From the NCBI RefSeq assembly GCF_023898315.1, contig NC_064614.1, positions 502,960,109-503,024,108 on the forward strand: a stretch of 64,000 bases of DNA, written 5' to 3'. Below, piece after piece: positions 1 through 11,025 of this stretch. Below the pieces are notes generated by a model. That model had not been told where the DNA came from, did not search any database, and worked only from the letters and a program-made list of their open reading frames with translations. The DNA is from Schistocerca nitens (taxonomy: Eukaryota > Arthropoda > Insecta > Orthoptera > Acrididae). How positions within the stretch are numbered: position 1 is the first letter of the stretch; each line of letters starts with the position of its first letter. Both the position numbers and the translations under genes were made by a program.

Positions 1-559
1 TTCAAAAGTCCTAAGTGTCAATCAGCATATACATAGTTGAATATTCATACCTTTTACAAAATCCTTTCATTTACACATATTAGTAAATCAACAAAAAATA
101 TGTATAATTAAAGTCATCCTCCAAATGGTGCAAAGTGTTCAAACGGTGAAGAGAAAACATATTGCATATCTTTCTACTTCTTTACAGCATATCAAAGATT
201 AACATATCAAAGAAAACATACTTTATACAAAGCATAATTAATCAGAAAAAAAATTTGGTATCTGAACTATGGTGTTACACAGCGACACGCTTTGTCTATA
301 CACCACTGATAGTGCTGCCACCTGCCGTTTGTGAGTGATTACTGCACGTTGAGGTCTAACGTAGGTGGTGGTAATATTATTGTGTCTGGTCACTGTATTT
401 CATTGAGCCCTCCGCATACAGGTCAAGCACCCGTCATCTCTTTGTAATCACAACACAAGGTGTCACATATCTAGTATGCTAGCTGTGCTCATTCATAAAA
501 TCTCGCTAACGGTGAAGCGTGAAACGTACTCGCAGTTACGAATGCGAACAACCAGCAGC
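1..559. other. AT-rich stretch, no gene seen
   Basis: No open frame or recognisable repeat is convincing here. Positions of about 70 to 290 look loosely like 30060-30560, both ending in a shared CTATGGTGTTACA string, so the stretch may be part of an unclassified repeat. Confidence 0.4.
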
Positions 560-776
560 TGTATAAGTGAATAAAACAATGAAAATCTGTGGCGAACCGG
601 TACTTATACCCGAATCTCCCGCTTTACGCGAGCTGTCTACTTAACCGCTTTGCCTATCCATACATGACTCACGGTCAAACTCAAACTTCTCTATATCGTC
701 GTTCCTGTGTCACAGTCTGTACTCGTACACACATTATGTAATTCTCGTACAGTGGAGGACATTTTAATTGAAAGTC
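560..776 (-). mobile_element. tRNA-derived SINE, family F, copy 1
   Basis: On the minus strand this carries a decayed tRNA-like head: an A-box-like part around 640-655 and a B-box-like part around 600-625. It is preceded by a block running to the repeat edge near 775. The copy at 9242-9455 has the same order of blocks (ACAATGAAAAT, tRNA-like module, ATCCRTACAYGA, CACGACCAAA-like, TGTCACA, GGACAT). The two copies diverge by roughly a quarter, so this is an old family. Edges are approximate and no target-site duplication was found. Confidence 0.55.
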
Positions 777-2029
777 ACTCCCTAGTGTCGGCTCTAAATT
801 CTATCCGGCCATCGCGACTTCACTTTGGTTTCTCTAAACTTCTCTAGGCAATTGCCAGCGTAATCCTACAGTAAGACCACAATCAACTATCGACTGTCGT
901 TGTCAAAGCTGACTAGTAAGTATGTAAATGCAAGTATATATGAATACTGGAGGAGGCACAATACTTGTAAGAAGCATATAAAAAACGTTCATTTGTACAG
1001 TTTTCCCATTGTAGTACAGAAAGACAATAACAGTGCAAGAGAGCCAGAAAACCACACATGAAAACACCACAAAAATATTTGTGTAAGGAAATGCCCCTGA
1101 AGATGAGAATAAATTCTCGAAACGCGTTGTCATAAGCATGAAAAAGGAAGTAACTTGTGCAATTTTTCATGATTTGAATCAAAATGACGCATTTGCAGGC
1201 TTTTAGCAAACATGATTTACGATGAACGAAATTAAAATATATAAATAATGTTTTTGTTTTTTAATCTGTGAATCCATCACATGTCCAGAAATGAAAGTGC
1301 TCCGTGAATGAATAAACTACTACCAACAAAGAAATAAAAATAATCACTCCAGAAGAGTGAGTATGGTGTATTTTACATGGAGAATTAGCTTTGAGAAAGC
1401 GTTTTCCAAGATGAGTCCCGCATTATTTACAGAATGACCAACAGCAAATGCGAACACAAATTTCTCATGTCTGCTTGCGCAGTTTACTAAAACGACTTCG
1501 TACTGTGGACGTGACATAGATACATCAATTCATTCGTGAAAGTAGACAACAATCAAACAATTTGGTAGATACTAGTGCACCTGTACCGAAACGTCAGGCA
1601 TACGTCAGTTTCATCTGTTTGAAGGGCTATAGTAAGCATTACTCGTGATGCAGAAGGTTCTCTTCTTACTAAGTATCGTGTGGTGGGTAAATCAGTAATG
1701 GTAAATGCCATTCAAATGTTCTGGAGGAAACTAATGAAAAACATACGACAAAAGACCTGGAAGGGAAAAGAAAATCCTTTTCATCCGGACACTGCACCTG
1801 TGAGAAAAAAAAAATTATGAACTGAAGCAAAATCTACCCTATTCACCAGATTTGCCAAGCTCTCGTTTTTTCCATCTGTTACTACAAGTAAATAACCTTG
1901 AAGCTGAAAAACATGGAATGAGTAGAAATACTGTTGAAATACAGTAGTTGAAGTTAAAAGCAGATAATAATTCGCTTGATGCGTTCCTAAGCGACAGCGT
2001 CTGTTCCTTAGGAACTAACTACGTAAGCG
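777..2029. other. 1.25 kb without a recognisable gene
   Basis: Only short overlapping frames occur (longest under 100 codons, on both strands near 900-1200), with no motif, splice context or codon bias. I see no repeat here that I can name. Confidence 0.4.
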
Positions 2030-2043
2030 TAAACAAGAGGTGG

Positions 2044-2236
2044 TTCAAATGGCTCCGAGCACTATGGGACTTACCATCTGAGGTCATCAGTCCCCTAGAA
2101 CTCAGAACTACTTAAACCTAACTAACCTAAGGACATCACACACATCCATGCCCGAGGCAGGATTCGGACCTGCGACCGTTGCGGTCGCGCGGTTCCAAAC
2201 TGTAGCGCTTAGAACCACTCGGCCACACCGGCCGGC
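2044..2236 (-). mobile_element. SINE, Leu/Ser-type tRNA head, full length
   Basis: A complete minus-strand copy. The tail (CATTTGAACCA reversed) is at the left and the tRNA-like head with its GGCCGGTGTGGCC start is at the right near 2236. The head has an A box (TGGCCGAGTGG), a long variable arm and a B box with one change. It is flanked by a perfect 14-bp target-site duplication, TAAACAAGAGGTGG, at 2030-2043 and 2237-2250, which fixes the insertion edges and marks retrotransposition by a LINE partner. Confidence 0.95.
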
Positions 2237-2765
2237 TAAACAAGAGGTGGCTTAAGTTAAAAAAGTACTATCGGGAGATTCATGCTATATATATTATGGA
2301 GATATTTATGCCAGATAAATTAATAAGAGATGGATATGATACCCCAAGGTACACAAAACATGCCGGAACACAGTTGCAGAAGCAACAAAAAGAGCGTGCC
2401 AAATTTAAAATAATGCAAAATCCCCAAGATGGGTGAAATTTTACAGATTCTAGAAATTAGCGCGAACTTCAATATGAGGTGCTTTTAATAGTTTCCAAAA
2501 CGAAACCTTACCTCGAAATGTAGGAGAATATCCAAAGAGGTTCTGTTCGCTTGTGAAGTACATCAGCTGCACGACACAGTCAATATCTTCATTGTGCGAT
2601 TGTGTTGGTAATGTTACGATGACAGTTCCATTAAAGAGGAGTTACTGAACGTGTGTTCGAAATTCCGTCGCCAAGGAACACAAAGTAAATATTCCCGTAT
2701 TCGTGTGAAGAGCAACTACTAACATGAGTAGTTTAATAGTTGGTACCCTTTGCTTAAAATGCTTA

Positions 2766-3207
2766 AAAAGGCAAATATTTCGATCCAGATTGTAAACCAA
2801 ATTCATTCCTTTCAGAGTATGCTGATATAATAGCTCCCTACTTTGCTTTCCTGAACAACAGTTCGCTCTACGGAAAATTCGTACCCGAAGACTGCAAAGT
2901 AGCGTAGGTCACACCGATTTTCAAGAAAGGAAATATGAATAATCCGATGAATTACAGACCCACGCCACTGACGTCGAGTTGCAGTAGGACTTTGGAACGT
3001 ATAGGCCGTACTGTGTTTGAACATCATGAATTACCTCGAAGACAACAATCTAGTGACACACAGTGAGCGCGGATTCAGAAAATACTGTTCTTGTGAAACT
3101 CAACTCGCATGAAGTAATGAATGTTATCGACAAGGTATCTGAGACTGATTTCATATTTTTAGATTTACAAAAAGTTTTTGACACCGTTCCTAACAGGCGG
3201 TTTAACA
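2766..3207 (+). pseudogene. LINE reverse transcriptase fragment
   Basis: Plus-strand remnant of a CR1/jockey-like non-LTR retrotransposon. Readable pieces in shifting frames include PIFKKGNMNNPMNYRP (the thumb-side NYRP motif before RT domain 1) near 2920-2965 and FLDLQKVFDTVPNRRF (RT motif A, with its catalytic Asp) near 3152-3200. Stops and frameshifts interrupt it. It is cut at its 3' side by the SINE at 3209-3374, and the same element's 3' UTR resumes beyond that SINE. It is inactive debris. Confidence 0.8.
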
Positions 3208-3208
3208 T

Positions 3209-3374
3209 AAAAAAATGGTTCAAATGGCTCTGAGCACTATGGGACTTAACATCTTAGGTCATCAGTCCCCTAGAACTTAGAACTACTTAAACCTAACTAA
3301 CCTAAGCACATCACACACATTCATGACCGAGGCAGGATTTGAACCTGCGACCGTAGCAGTCACGCGGTTCCGAA
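3209..3374 (-). mobile_element. SINE, Leu/Ser-type head, 5'-truncated
   Basis: Minus-strand copy starting with the A/T-rich tail at 3209 and ending inside the variable arm (GCGGTTCCGAA) near 3374, so the A box is missing. It sits within the LINE whose parts are at 2766-3207 and 3375-3632. No clear duplication is visible, so deletion accompanied or followed the insertion. Confidence 0.9.
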
Positions 3375-3632
3375 ATTTCAATCTCCAACGTTCTCCTCCG
3401 AAACGTGAAAATGATTTTTTAAGACCCAACTAAATTGGGAAAAAAATCAGCATCGTAATAAAATAATGTGAATCCCAGCTTGCACGGAAAGGTTTAAGTG
3501 TTCGTCTTTCCCGCTCACCTTTGAGAGTGGAACAGTAGAGAAATAGAGTGAATGGGCTTAGATGAAACCTCTGCTAGAAAATTAAGTGTGGATTGGAGAG
3601 CAGTCATGCAGATGTAGATAACCTGAGTGCCC
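3375..3632 (+). mobile_element. LINE 3' UTR end
   Basis: Continuation of the LINE at 2766-3207: the post-ORF segment with the TTCTCCTCCGAA block and the TTTCCCGC block, ending in the CTCTGC...AAGTGTG...ATGCAGATGTAGAT terminus. I recognise this GATGTA-type 3' end from related elements in the window (51200-51258 and, reversed, 53985-54010). The RT and C-terminal coding parts that should lie between the two pieces are missing. Confidence 0.7.
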
Positions 3633-4199
3633 TACTGTGCATGCCTGTCTGCTCGCCACAGATTTGTGGGGCTCCCGTAACTTCCTCACTCACTGTGAAG
3701 GGTTGGGTTTAGGCTCTTTTGAGTCTCCAGAAATCGCTTTGTTAATTCTCCATCATTTTATTCTTCTACGAGGGCCACTTTTTCTTTAAAGGTCCCATGG
3801 GTCGCGGAATTAAAACCACAAGTATTTCGATTTCTTCACGCTGAAGGGTATGGCGGTAATTTTTAAGTTGATTGAAAGACGTGCTTTCTGGCCGCTAGAT
3901 AGCGATAAAATCTGTGAGAACGATAGAAGATATCAAGGCCAGAAATAATTATTAATGAGCAATCCAGTGTGAACTAATTAATTGGTAGCTATCTGTCTGT
4001 GTTGTGATCTGAAAAGACCAGACGCATATGATGAGATGTGTAAAAAAGGTACGCACGCCAAGTATAATAAACCTTGTGAATGTGTCACGTAAAGGTTGAG
4101 TGTGAAAATATATTTGGGGGAGTTTTAAAAAGTTGTCTGGATATTTATTTATTAGTCCATGAAAGTACATTGTAATAAATGGATGGATGATCGTAATGA

Positions 4200-4412
4200 G
4201 TGGTCGTGCGGTAGCGTTCTCCCTTCCCGCGCCAGAGTTCCCGGGTTCGATTCCCGGCGGGGTCAGGGATTTTGTCTGCCTCGTGATGACTGGTTGTTGT
4301 GTGCTATCCTTAGGTTAGTTAGGTTTAAGTAGTTCTAAGTTCTAGGGGACTGATGATTATAGATGTTAAGTCCCATAGTGCTCAGAGCCATTTGAACCAT
4401 TTTTTTTTTTTT
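4200..4412 (+). mobile_element. SINE, Gly-type tRNA head, full length
   Basis: The head differs from the common family: GTGGTCGTGCGGTAGCG (A box region), a TTCCCGC anticodon-like loop and B box GGTTCGATTCC, resembling tRNA-Gly. A linker containing TGATGACTGG follows. The 3' tail is the same CTTAGGTTAGTTAGG...CCATTTGAACCATT tail used by the Leu/Ser-headed copies, ending in a run of T. A 10-bp duplication, ATCGTRATGA, flanks it (4190-4199 and 4413-4422, one difference). Confidence 0.93.
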
Positions 4413-4711
4413 AATCGTGATGACCTGTTGGGACACCAGTAACAATGGAGGGGAACACCATTGTGTCACAGAAGGGTTGAAGAGGTATAAGAAATCATTT
4501 GAAGAAGGGACATAAGAATAGTTTTAATTTTTTATCTCTGTATTCATAATGAAATCTTATTTTCAATGTTTTCTTCATTAGCTACGTTGACTTTTCGGAT
4601 AGCCGAAATCTCTCCTTTATCTGATAATATATTCCAAAATAATCTTGAAATCATTTAACTCTTTAAATAGTATTTATCTTGTCATTTCCAAATCCTTTTC
4701 CCATAATTTTA

Positions 4712-5341
4712 TCAGGGTTCCACTTGATTTAATGCAGCCCGCATAACATAACTGTCTTGCATGACAGCGAAATATGGCAGTCGTACAGGAACTTTGAAAC
4801 AAACGTACAAACGTTCATGGTGCAAGCGGTCAGGTAAGTAAGCGACTGTCTTCCGATGACCTTGTTCAGCGAGTAGATCAGGCGATTCGAGAAAATCATC
4901 TACGAAGGACAATTTAGAACAAGCGAAGGGGACTGTTGTTATCAGACACTGTCCTTCTTCATGACTGCTCTCGGCCACACACGGCAGCTGCAACAGAGAT
5001 GCTCCTGCAGAATATTTGATGCGAAATGTTTGATTACCCACCATACAGCTCAGAGTCGGCTGTCCCTGTTTTGTTTTATTTCTTTGTTCACATGAACCGC
5101 TGGCTATGAGGACGGCATTTTGGCACAGACAAGGAGCTGCAGAACAGCGTAGAGATTTCGCGGAAAGCACAGGCGGTTGCTTTCTGTGATGGGGGAATTG
5201 GAAAGTTGGTACAACGCTACGACAAATGTCTAAGTCGATGCGGAGAACATGTGAAGAAGTAGCTGGAAGGTGCAGCTGAATGTCTGCAATAAAAAGTTTT
5301 CGACTTTTACTGTGGTTTCCATTTCGCGACTCACTGGACAT
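4712..5341 (-). CDS. Unrecognised 209-codon open frame
   Basis: A single uninterrupted minus-strand frame from an ATG at 5341 to a stop at 4712, much longer than other unexplained frames in the window. I recognise no domain. The protein is polar, Cys/Ser/His-containing, with no signal peptide, no membrane segment and no repeats. The start context is poor (T at -3) and lies just after a T-rich tract on the coding strand. No AATAAA follows the stop. It may be chance, a pseudogene piece, or part of an exon whose true start and splice sites differ. No neighbouring gene helps. Confidence 0.2.
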   Translation of the reverse strand: MSSESRNGNHSKSRKLFIADIQLHLPATSSHVLRIDLDICRSVVPTFQFPHHRKQPPVLSAKSLRCSAAPCLCQNAVLIASGSCEQRNKTKQGQPTLSCMVGNQTFRIKYSAGASLLQLPCVAESSHEEGQCLITTVPFACSKLSFVDDFLESPDLLAEQGHRKTVAYLPDRLHHERLYVCFKVPVRLPYFAVMQDSYVMRAALNQVEP

Positions 5342-5344
5342 CGA

Positions 5345-6362
5345 AAAAAAAATTCATATTTCGGCTTCATTTCGCGATTTACCTTTCTCTACTGACATTT
5401 TTTAATTTTTTTACTCTATTGGTTGAACTAAAGTTTATGTTAGTAACTAAGATTGGGAACTCCCCTACGTTCTCCTTCGTTCCGTTTTATTTGTCAGACA
5501 GCCTTTGTTGATGTTAGTACTGAGTCTTTATAATCATAGACTCCAGAACTGATTGGTACTAAAAACATACAGTAATGAAGTGAATCTGCTGTTCGTCGGC
5601 TGTGAAGCAGTTAGGGCGTGACTGAAACATTTGGAAGCGGTAGCACACTGTGAAATATTGTGCAGCTATGATGGAAAACATGTGTGTTACTTAATGTGCA
5701 ATGAGCGCTACAGGTCTCCCATGCGGTGGAGTGATCTCGGATTCTTCAGAGGCTCTTCCACCAATAAATACCCTGGATGCCAGCTAATCAAGCCTTTCTT
5801 GATAAAATTTTTTAAAGTCGGATTGGATTCGACATAGCTGCCGTCCTCTTTCACCAGATATGAAACACCCGGAAAAGACTTAGCAACGTAGAAAGTGCGT
5901 TCAGAATTAATAAGAATTGGCACAGTCACTCGTGAATCATGAAGATCATGTTTCGTGTACCGCTATACCACACTTTTTTAATCTATCGAGAAAGTTTATT
6001 TCCGCGCTAATGCTGCAGTAGAGGAATATTTTCATTTGGAGACTGATAATATTCTCGAAATGAGAAGCTGTAAAATGTTCGATTACCTCTGTAAAGTGAA
6101 TGTTCTTTTGTAGTCACTGTGAGTAACCAACGTGAAAACTGCAGATGACTCTCGACTATAGTGGCACAAGATGACCAACCAACATACTGCACTGGTACGA
6201 CTTACTTTCCACATAAACCACATAAACTCAAAGTAACATGCTTCGATAAGGTCGTGTAGCAACCAGACATGTCAACAACTGTGATTCGATGAAAAAGATT
6301 TGTGTGTGTTCGGCAACATTGAAACTCGACTGCTAGTGATTCTAAACTGGCACACCAACGTC
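5345..6362. other. 1 kb without a recognisable gene
   Basis: Only short frames (up to about 70 codons) on both strands with no motif. No repeat family was identified by eye. Confidence 0.35.
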
Positions 6363-6870
6363 GATTAAATATCTAGGCGAAATCTTACAAATCTATATGA
6401 AATAGAACGAGCGTGCAAGAATGGGAGCAGGGAAGGCGGCCTGTCGACTTCGATTTATTGGGAGAATTATAGTAAATTGTACCTCATCCATCAAGGAGAC
6501 CGCTTATAGAACACATGTGTGACACATTATTTAGTACTACTCGTCTGGTTGGGATCCCCACCAGAATGAATTGCAGGAAAACAAGCAGTAATTAGGAGGC
6601 GTGCTGTTACATTCGTTATCGGTAGATGAGATCAATACGAGAGGATTACGGAAATGTTCTTGAATTCGAATGGGAATCCCTGGAGACAGGACCACATTGT
6701 TGTCGAACTACTACCAAGAAGGTTTAGAGAAAGAACATTTGCGATTGATTTCAGAAGGATCATACTTAGCAAAAGATGGGAGCATGTAGATAGTCATTTT
6801 TCTCTCGCTCCGTTTACGGAAACTTATGCGGAAACTGCTGCGGATAAAGCACCAGTCAGCTTGTGGTGAA
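6363..6870 (+). pseudogene. LINE RT C-terminal remnant
   Basis: Plus-strand decayed C-terminal end of a CR1/jockey-like LINE. Readable pieces are IKYLGE, then CRLRFIGRI, then SSIKETAYRT and YSSGWDPHQ. Compare the better-preserved versions YLGVTLQSDMK, SVKETAYRTLVRP and EYCSSVWDPY in this window at 41200-41400 and 54360-54470. Several stops and frameshifts are present. The tail around 6640-6870 covers the post-RT region (SRWEHVDSHFSLAPF-like). RT motifs A to C are absent. Confidence 0.75.
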
Positions 6871-7699
6871 TCGCTTCTCACACGCACGCCTCCTTGAAGC
6901 TACTGAAGTGCAATTCTCAGGTAGAAAATGCTATAATGCTATAGAAAAAACGGTTATTCACCTAGTAACCATAAGTCGCACTGAAAATTGTTTTGTTGGA
7001 GGAAGGTTAATAATACTTAGATGAAAGTATTAATGTGCGTAAAATGTCACTCTATTATGGTAAGCTTCCGTACACCATTTACTACCAAGAGTTACTCTAG
7101 GTTGTACAAAGTCTGAAAAGTCCATACGCACACATCATTCATAACAATAGGCAGTTTATGGTTATTATTAATTATCCTTCAACGAACGTTTGCAAACGCA
7201 TTGTTTCTTTCAGAATAGGTCGCTCAAATATTGATATAATCAGTCTCAGGTAACAAAATGTTCACGATCGCGAGTAAGCAACACGCCACGCGGAATCTTA
7301 TTTAAAATATCACGAAAAGTTCTCAATTTTACACCTTGCATTTAATCGAACCCTCTTCCACGCTTTACGGCAGTTCTCAAACATTTTGATAACGAAATAT
7401 CACAATATTAATACTTTTCATCGGAGGACCTATCAATAGGTCTGATCACTATTAGATCCAAGCTCCGACTCTACTCATCTCTCAACACAAAATAAGTTTC
7501 TAGTTCCCAAAATATGGATGAATATGCTAATTTCTGATTGGCAGAGAAACATCGCAGGCAGTAGGAAAGCAGCATCAAACCGGCTCAGTCCCACGCATAT
7601 ACAGAAAACCAATCAAAATTTGTCACTAAATCAGAACAGTAAATTAACATAAATAAGTTTTTTAGAAACCATCGGTCGTGCGGAGATCAGCTTGTCCTT
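6871..7699. other. 0.8 kb without a recognisable gene
   Basis: AT-rich, with no open frame of note and no repeat I can name. Confidence 0.35.
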
Positions 7700-8300
7700 T
7701 TCTCTCGTGAAACGGTGCAAACTATGGATGAAGGGCAACAGGCAGGTTCCATATTTCTAGATTTCTGGAAAGCATTTGACACAGTGCCCCAACCCAGGCT
7801 ATTAACGAAGATACGAGCATCTGGAATAAGTTCACAGATATGTGAATGGCTCGAAGACTTCTTAAGTAATCGAAACCGGTGTGTTGTTCTCGACAGCGAG
7901 TGTTCATAAGGGACAAGGGTGTTGTCAGGAGTGCGCGGCTAATCGGGCGGGTTGTAAGTCAGTGCGGATGAGTAGGGAAAACATACCTGTAATGTTCGGA
8001 TACAGCATTAGTAGTTTACTGCTCGACATGGTCACTTCGTTTAAATACCAGGTCGTAACGTTGCAAAGCGATGTGAAATGAACGAGTATGTGACGTCTAT
8101 GGTAGGTAAGGCGAATGGTCGATTTCGGTTTATTGGGAGAATTTTAGGAAAGTGAGGTTTATCTGTAAAGGACGGGGCATATAGGACGCTGTTACGACCT
8201 ATTCTTGAATACTGCACGAGTTTTTGGGATCAGTACCAGGTAGGATTGAAGGAGGACATCGAAGAAATACAGAGGCGGGCCGCTAAATTTGTTAGAAAAT
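7700..8300 (+). pseudogene. LINE RT remnant with internal deletion
   Basis: The 5' part (7715-7909) reads through RT motif A, FLDFWKAFDTVPQPRLLTK, then GISSQICEWLEDFLSNRN. It stops and jumps to the late RT region (near 7965-8100: FGYSISSLLLDMVTSFKYQ, VTLQSDVK) and then to FLNTA...DQYQVGLKEDIEEIQRRAAKF-like coding up to about 8300. The catalytic FADD block between these parts is deleted. The 5' part matches the start of the reversed LINE at 53985-55057, including a shared DEGQQAG-like lead, so both belong to one family. Confidence 0.8.
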
Positions 8301-9181
8301 AGCATGTAAGTATTATGGAGATGCTTCCGCTTCCATGTGTACGGTACAAATAGTCGATAATGTACCTCTTGAAGTGCCAGACACTTCGGATTCTTCGGTT
8401 ACGGAAGGTCGAATTGACTTCGCTGCTGCGTAATTCACTCGCAGCTACAAAGAACACTGTTTTGACCGCAACTGACAGTTGAGGACGCAGCACATGTGCC
8501 TTTCGTGCTCCAGTACAAGAGTGCATCGTGCATGCTCTGCTGGGATTTGCATTTATGTTCAAGCGTGAATTTCTCGCGGTGTTCGCATATTTTTGTCCAA
8601 CCCTTGTGCCTTATCAAATTTTCCGTCGTATTCCATTTTCCTATGGCCTGTATGCCGCTGTACGCGTCCTAATGGCTCTTATGTTAACCTCACGTTCCAT
8701 ATGCGAGACATGCGACTCTGATTGCATAATGGTTGAATGGTGTTCTTTGAATATAAGTTATCTAAATTTATCCAACAAGGTTTCACGATAACTACGTAGT
8801 CTTACTTCCAAGGATTCCCATTAACTTCTTTGAGCATTTTTGTCACAGTTTCGCGTGGGCTACACTGATCTGTTGCAGTACTGACAGCAATTCTCTGAAT
8901 ACAACGGTTGCCTGTTGCCATGCCTCCTTGATAAGGATGCCAAACACTAGAACGATGCTTTAGAACTGGTGACGTTTTCTACTATATTTCTTTCAGAGCT
9001 GCATATTCCCCAAGTCCTTCCAACAAATGTAACTATTTAAATTCGCCTCCTCTTATATTGATTTTACGTGATCATCCCATTTCATATCGCATCTTCGTAG
9101 TGCCCTCAAATAACTGTACGACGTGATGGGTTTAAGATGTTCATCTTCTTTCTTTTAACTGGATGGTATCAGGTTCTATGG
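8301..9181. other. 0.9 kb without a recognisable gene
   Basis: Contains an 87-codon plus frame (8528-8791) and a 110-codon minus frame (8230-8562, overlapping the LINE end). Neither shows a motif or splice context that I trust. Confidence 0.3.
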
Positions 9182-9222
9182 AAAAAAATAAAAAATAAAA
9201 TAAAATAAAATAAAATACATGA
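9182..9222 (+). repeat. (AAAAT)n simple repeat
   Basis: About eight AAAAT/AAATA units, directly upstream of the SINE-like copy at 9242-9455. Confidence 0.9.
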
Positions 9223-9241
9223 ATTGTATTCGTAATTGCAG

Positions 9242-9455
9242 TTCAACATATAATGAAGTGACGACAATGAAAATTTATGCCGGAAAGGGATTTGAGCCCG
9301 GACTTCCCACTTGAAGCGAGTGATTGCTTTGGCTGCTTCGGCTATCCGTACACGAATCACGACCAAACCTAAAGTTCCACCTGTCGTCGTCCATCTGTCA
9401 CAAACTGCACTTGTACTTTACGTATATTCCTGTCCAGGAAGGACATATTTATTTA
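9242..9455 (-). mobile_element. tRNA-derived SINE, family F, copy 2
   Basis: The minus strand reads CACGGATAGCCGAAGC-like (A box region), an anticodon arm, then GGGCTCAAATCC in the B-box position, then CCGGCATAAATTTTCATTG. This is the better-preserved partner of 560-776. The A/T microsatellite at 9182-9222 lies at its 3' side, as expected for a SINE tail. The outer edge near 9455 is approximate. Confidence 0.65.
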
Positions 9456-9989
9456 GAGTCGAGGGCCTGGAAATGACGAATAAAGGTTAGTATTACAGTA
9501 GCGACTATGTTATAAACAAGTACGATGCAAAGTTCTTTCGGACATGCATGCATGCCCGAAGGAACATTGCACCATACTTCTTAACGCCACAGGCGCTGCT
9601 ATTTCGTAATATAAACTTTTTTTTGTGCTGTCGACTAGATTATTCATTACCAAGTATATCACCATTACCATCTCTGTCACCTTCACCATCAAGCTTTACT
9701 GTGCGAGCTCTACGCAACCAGGTTTCTGTTATCTCTTTTCTAATGTCATCCATTGGGTCGTTGTGTCGTAGTTGCAATTCAGGTAATCACTTCTTTTGTA
9801 CATCAGCCTGGGTCACGTCCCGCCCACCACCGTTCGATTTTTATTGCAGTCATAATTGCGCTTTCCATTGCAGTCTGTTGCCTGACTAATTTTTTTTTTC
9901 GCTTTCTCTTCCAGTAATTCTCATTAGTGACCCTTGCTGAGCGATCGGCACCAGCGAGACTCTCGCAGAAAACCAGATACAAAATGCTG

Positions 9990-10400
9990 TTCCACGACCG
10001 AGAGCGCCGCCAACAATGGGGTCCGTTGCCCGGCTGCGGACGTGGAAGCATGCCCCGAGCCGTAGCGGCGGGCGCGCGGGAGGCTGCGCTGCGATCCAGA
10101 GCGGCCGCAACAATGGGACGGCGTGGGCCGGCGTCGCGCTGCGCGAGGCGGCGCGGCCAGCAGCCAATCGATGGGCAGCCCGCCTGCCAGCCTGCCGCTC
10201 TGGGGCCTCGGGCGGCAGTCGCGCCGCGTCCGCCGTGCAGCTCGCAGCCTCCGAGGAGTGGGCAGCACGCGGCATGGCCGCGACCGCGCCGCTGCCGCCG
10301 CTACTGCTGCCGCTGCTCGCCCTCCTCGCCCTCCTGCCTTCCGGTAGGTACGCCTTCGGTCACCCTGCGGCTCGAGAGGATGGCAACGACTCTTGCTGTG
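9990..10400 (+). promoter_or_regulatory. CpG-rich island, candidate host promoter
   Basis: GC content rises sharply from the AT-rich flanks to well above 65 percent, with dense CG dinucleotides throughout. This is the strongest such island in the window. It contains the candidate signal-peptide exon at 10274-10343 on the plus strand and no recognised repeat. No clear TATA box is seen; CpG-island promoters often lack one. The transcription start is not determinable from sequence alone. Confidence 0.55.
10274..10343 (+). CDS. Candidate first coding exon, signal peptide
   Basis: ATG at 10274 lies in a good start context (GCGGCATGG). It encodes MAATAPLPP followed by a Leu/Ala-rich hydrophobic core and then LPS, the layout of a secretory signal peptide with the cleavage region near the exon end. 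After 23 codons plus one base a strong splice donor follows (CCG|GTAGGTA, GT at 10344), giving a phase-1 intron. Phase-1 introns just after a signal peptide are common in animal genes. The rest of the gene is not identified; orthopteran introns can exceed this window. The open frame also extends upstream of this ATG without a stop for many codons, so an earlier start is possible. It would be a secreted or membrane protein of unknown family. Confidence 0.5.
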
Positions 10401-10923
10401 TGGCACGCGGCCGGAAAACTAACCGGCGTCATTCGCGTATTGTTGTAGCTCTCACGTTACTGGAGTCTGTATCGACGGTCGAAAAATATATGAGTGTGTG
10501 TTCGTACGTGTCTTAGAAGCTACAGGTCTTCCCACACACAGCGTAAAGCGTCCATGTAAAAATACGAAACTATTTCAAAAATATTTTAAAAATTTAAGTG
10601 AATTTTCCGACAAATTACATTACGCAAAATGGCTATCAATTTTTCTGCATTGTTAATACCCAGAACTTATTGTCCATCGAAATATTCCAGCAACAGCGTT
10701 ATAAATTTTTGTTATATTTTTATGTTGCATATTTATGTGTCGGACGGAGGCTCATTTTTAAATGAAATTCTATAACCAATGCCAGTAGCACTCTGTAGCA
10801 TACTACAATGCCAGTGACGTGAATGAAATGCAGTTTTAAGTTATGCTAGGCAATGTTTACAAGCATGTGGGGCAGAAAGAGGGCTACTCCTAGAGCCCTT
10901 GGTGGAGAAATTAACAATGTTTC

Positions 10924-10925
<2 letters not shown>

Positions 10926-10966
<41 letters not shown>

Positions 10967-10998
10967 GACACAGAAAGAGAGAGAGACAGACAGAGAGA
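10926..10998 (+). repeat. (CA)n then (GA/GACA)n microsatellite
   Basis: About 18 CA units followed by interrupted GACA and GA units. Confidence 0.97.
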
Positions 10999-11025
10999 CA
11001 CACTAGAATGTACAAGGTTGTCCAC

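Noticed and set aside
9886..10516. Long overlapping GC-rich frames on both strands in the CpG island (up to 173 codons)
   Set aside because: Stop codons are rare in GC-rich DNA, and the frames on opposite strands shadow each other. Only the short exon with a start context, signal peptide and donor is supported.
10926..10998. CA-repeat peptide frames (THTHTHTH)
   Set aside because: Translation of a microsatellite.
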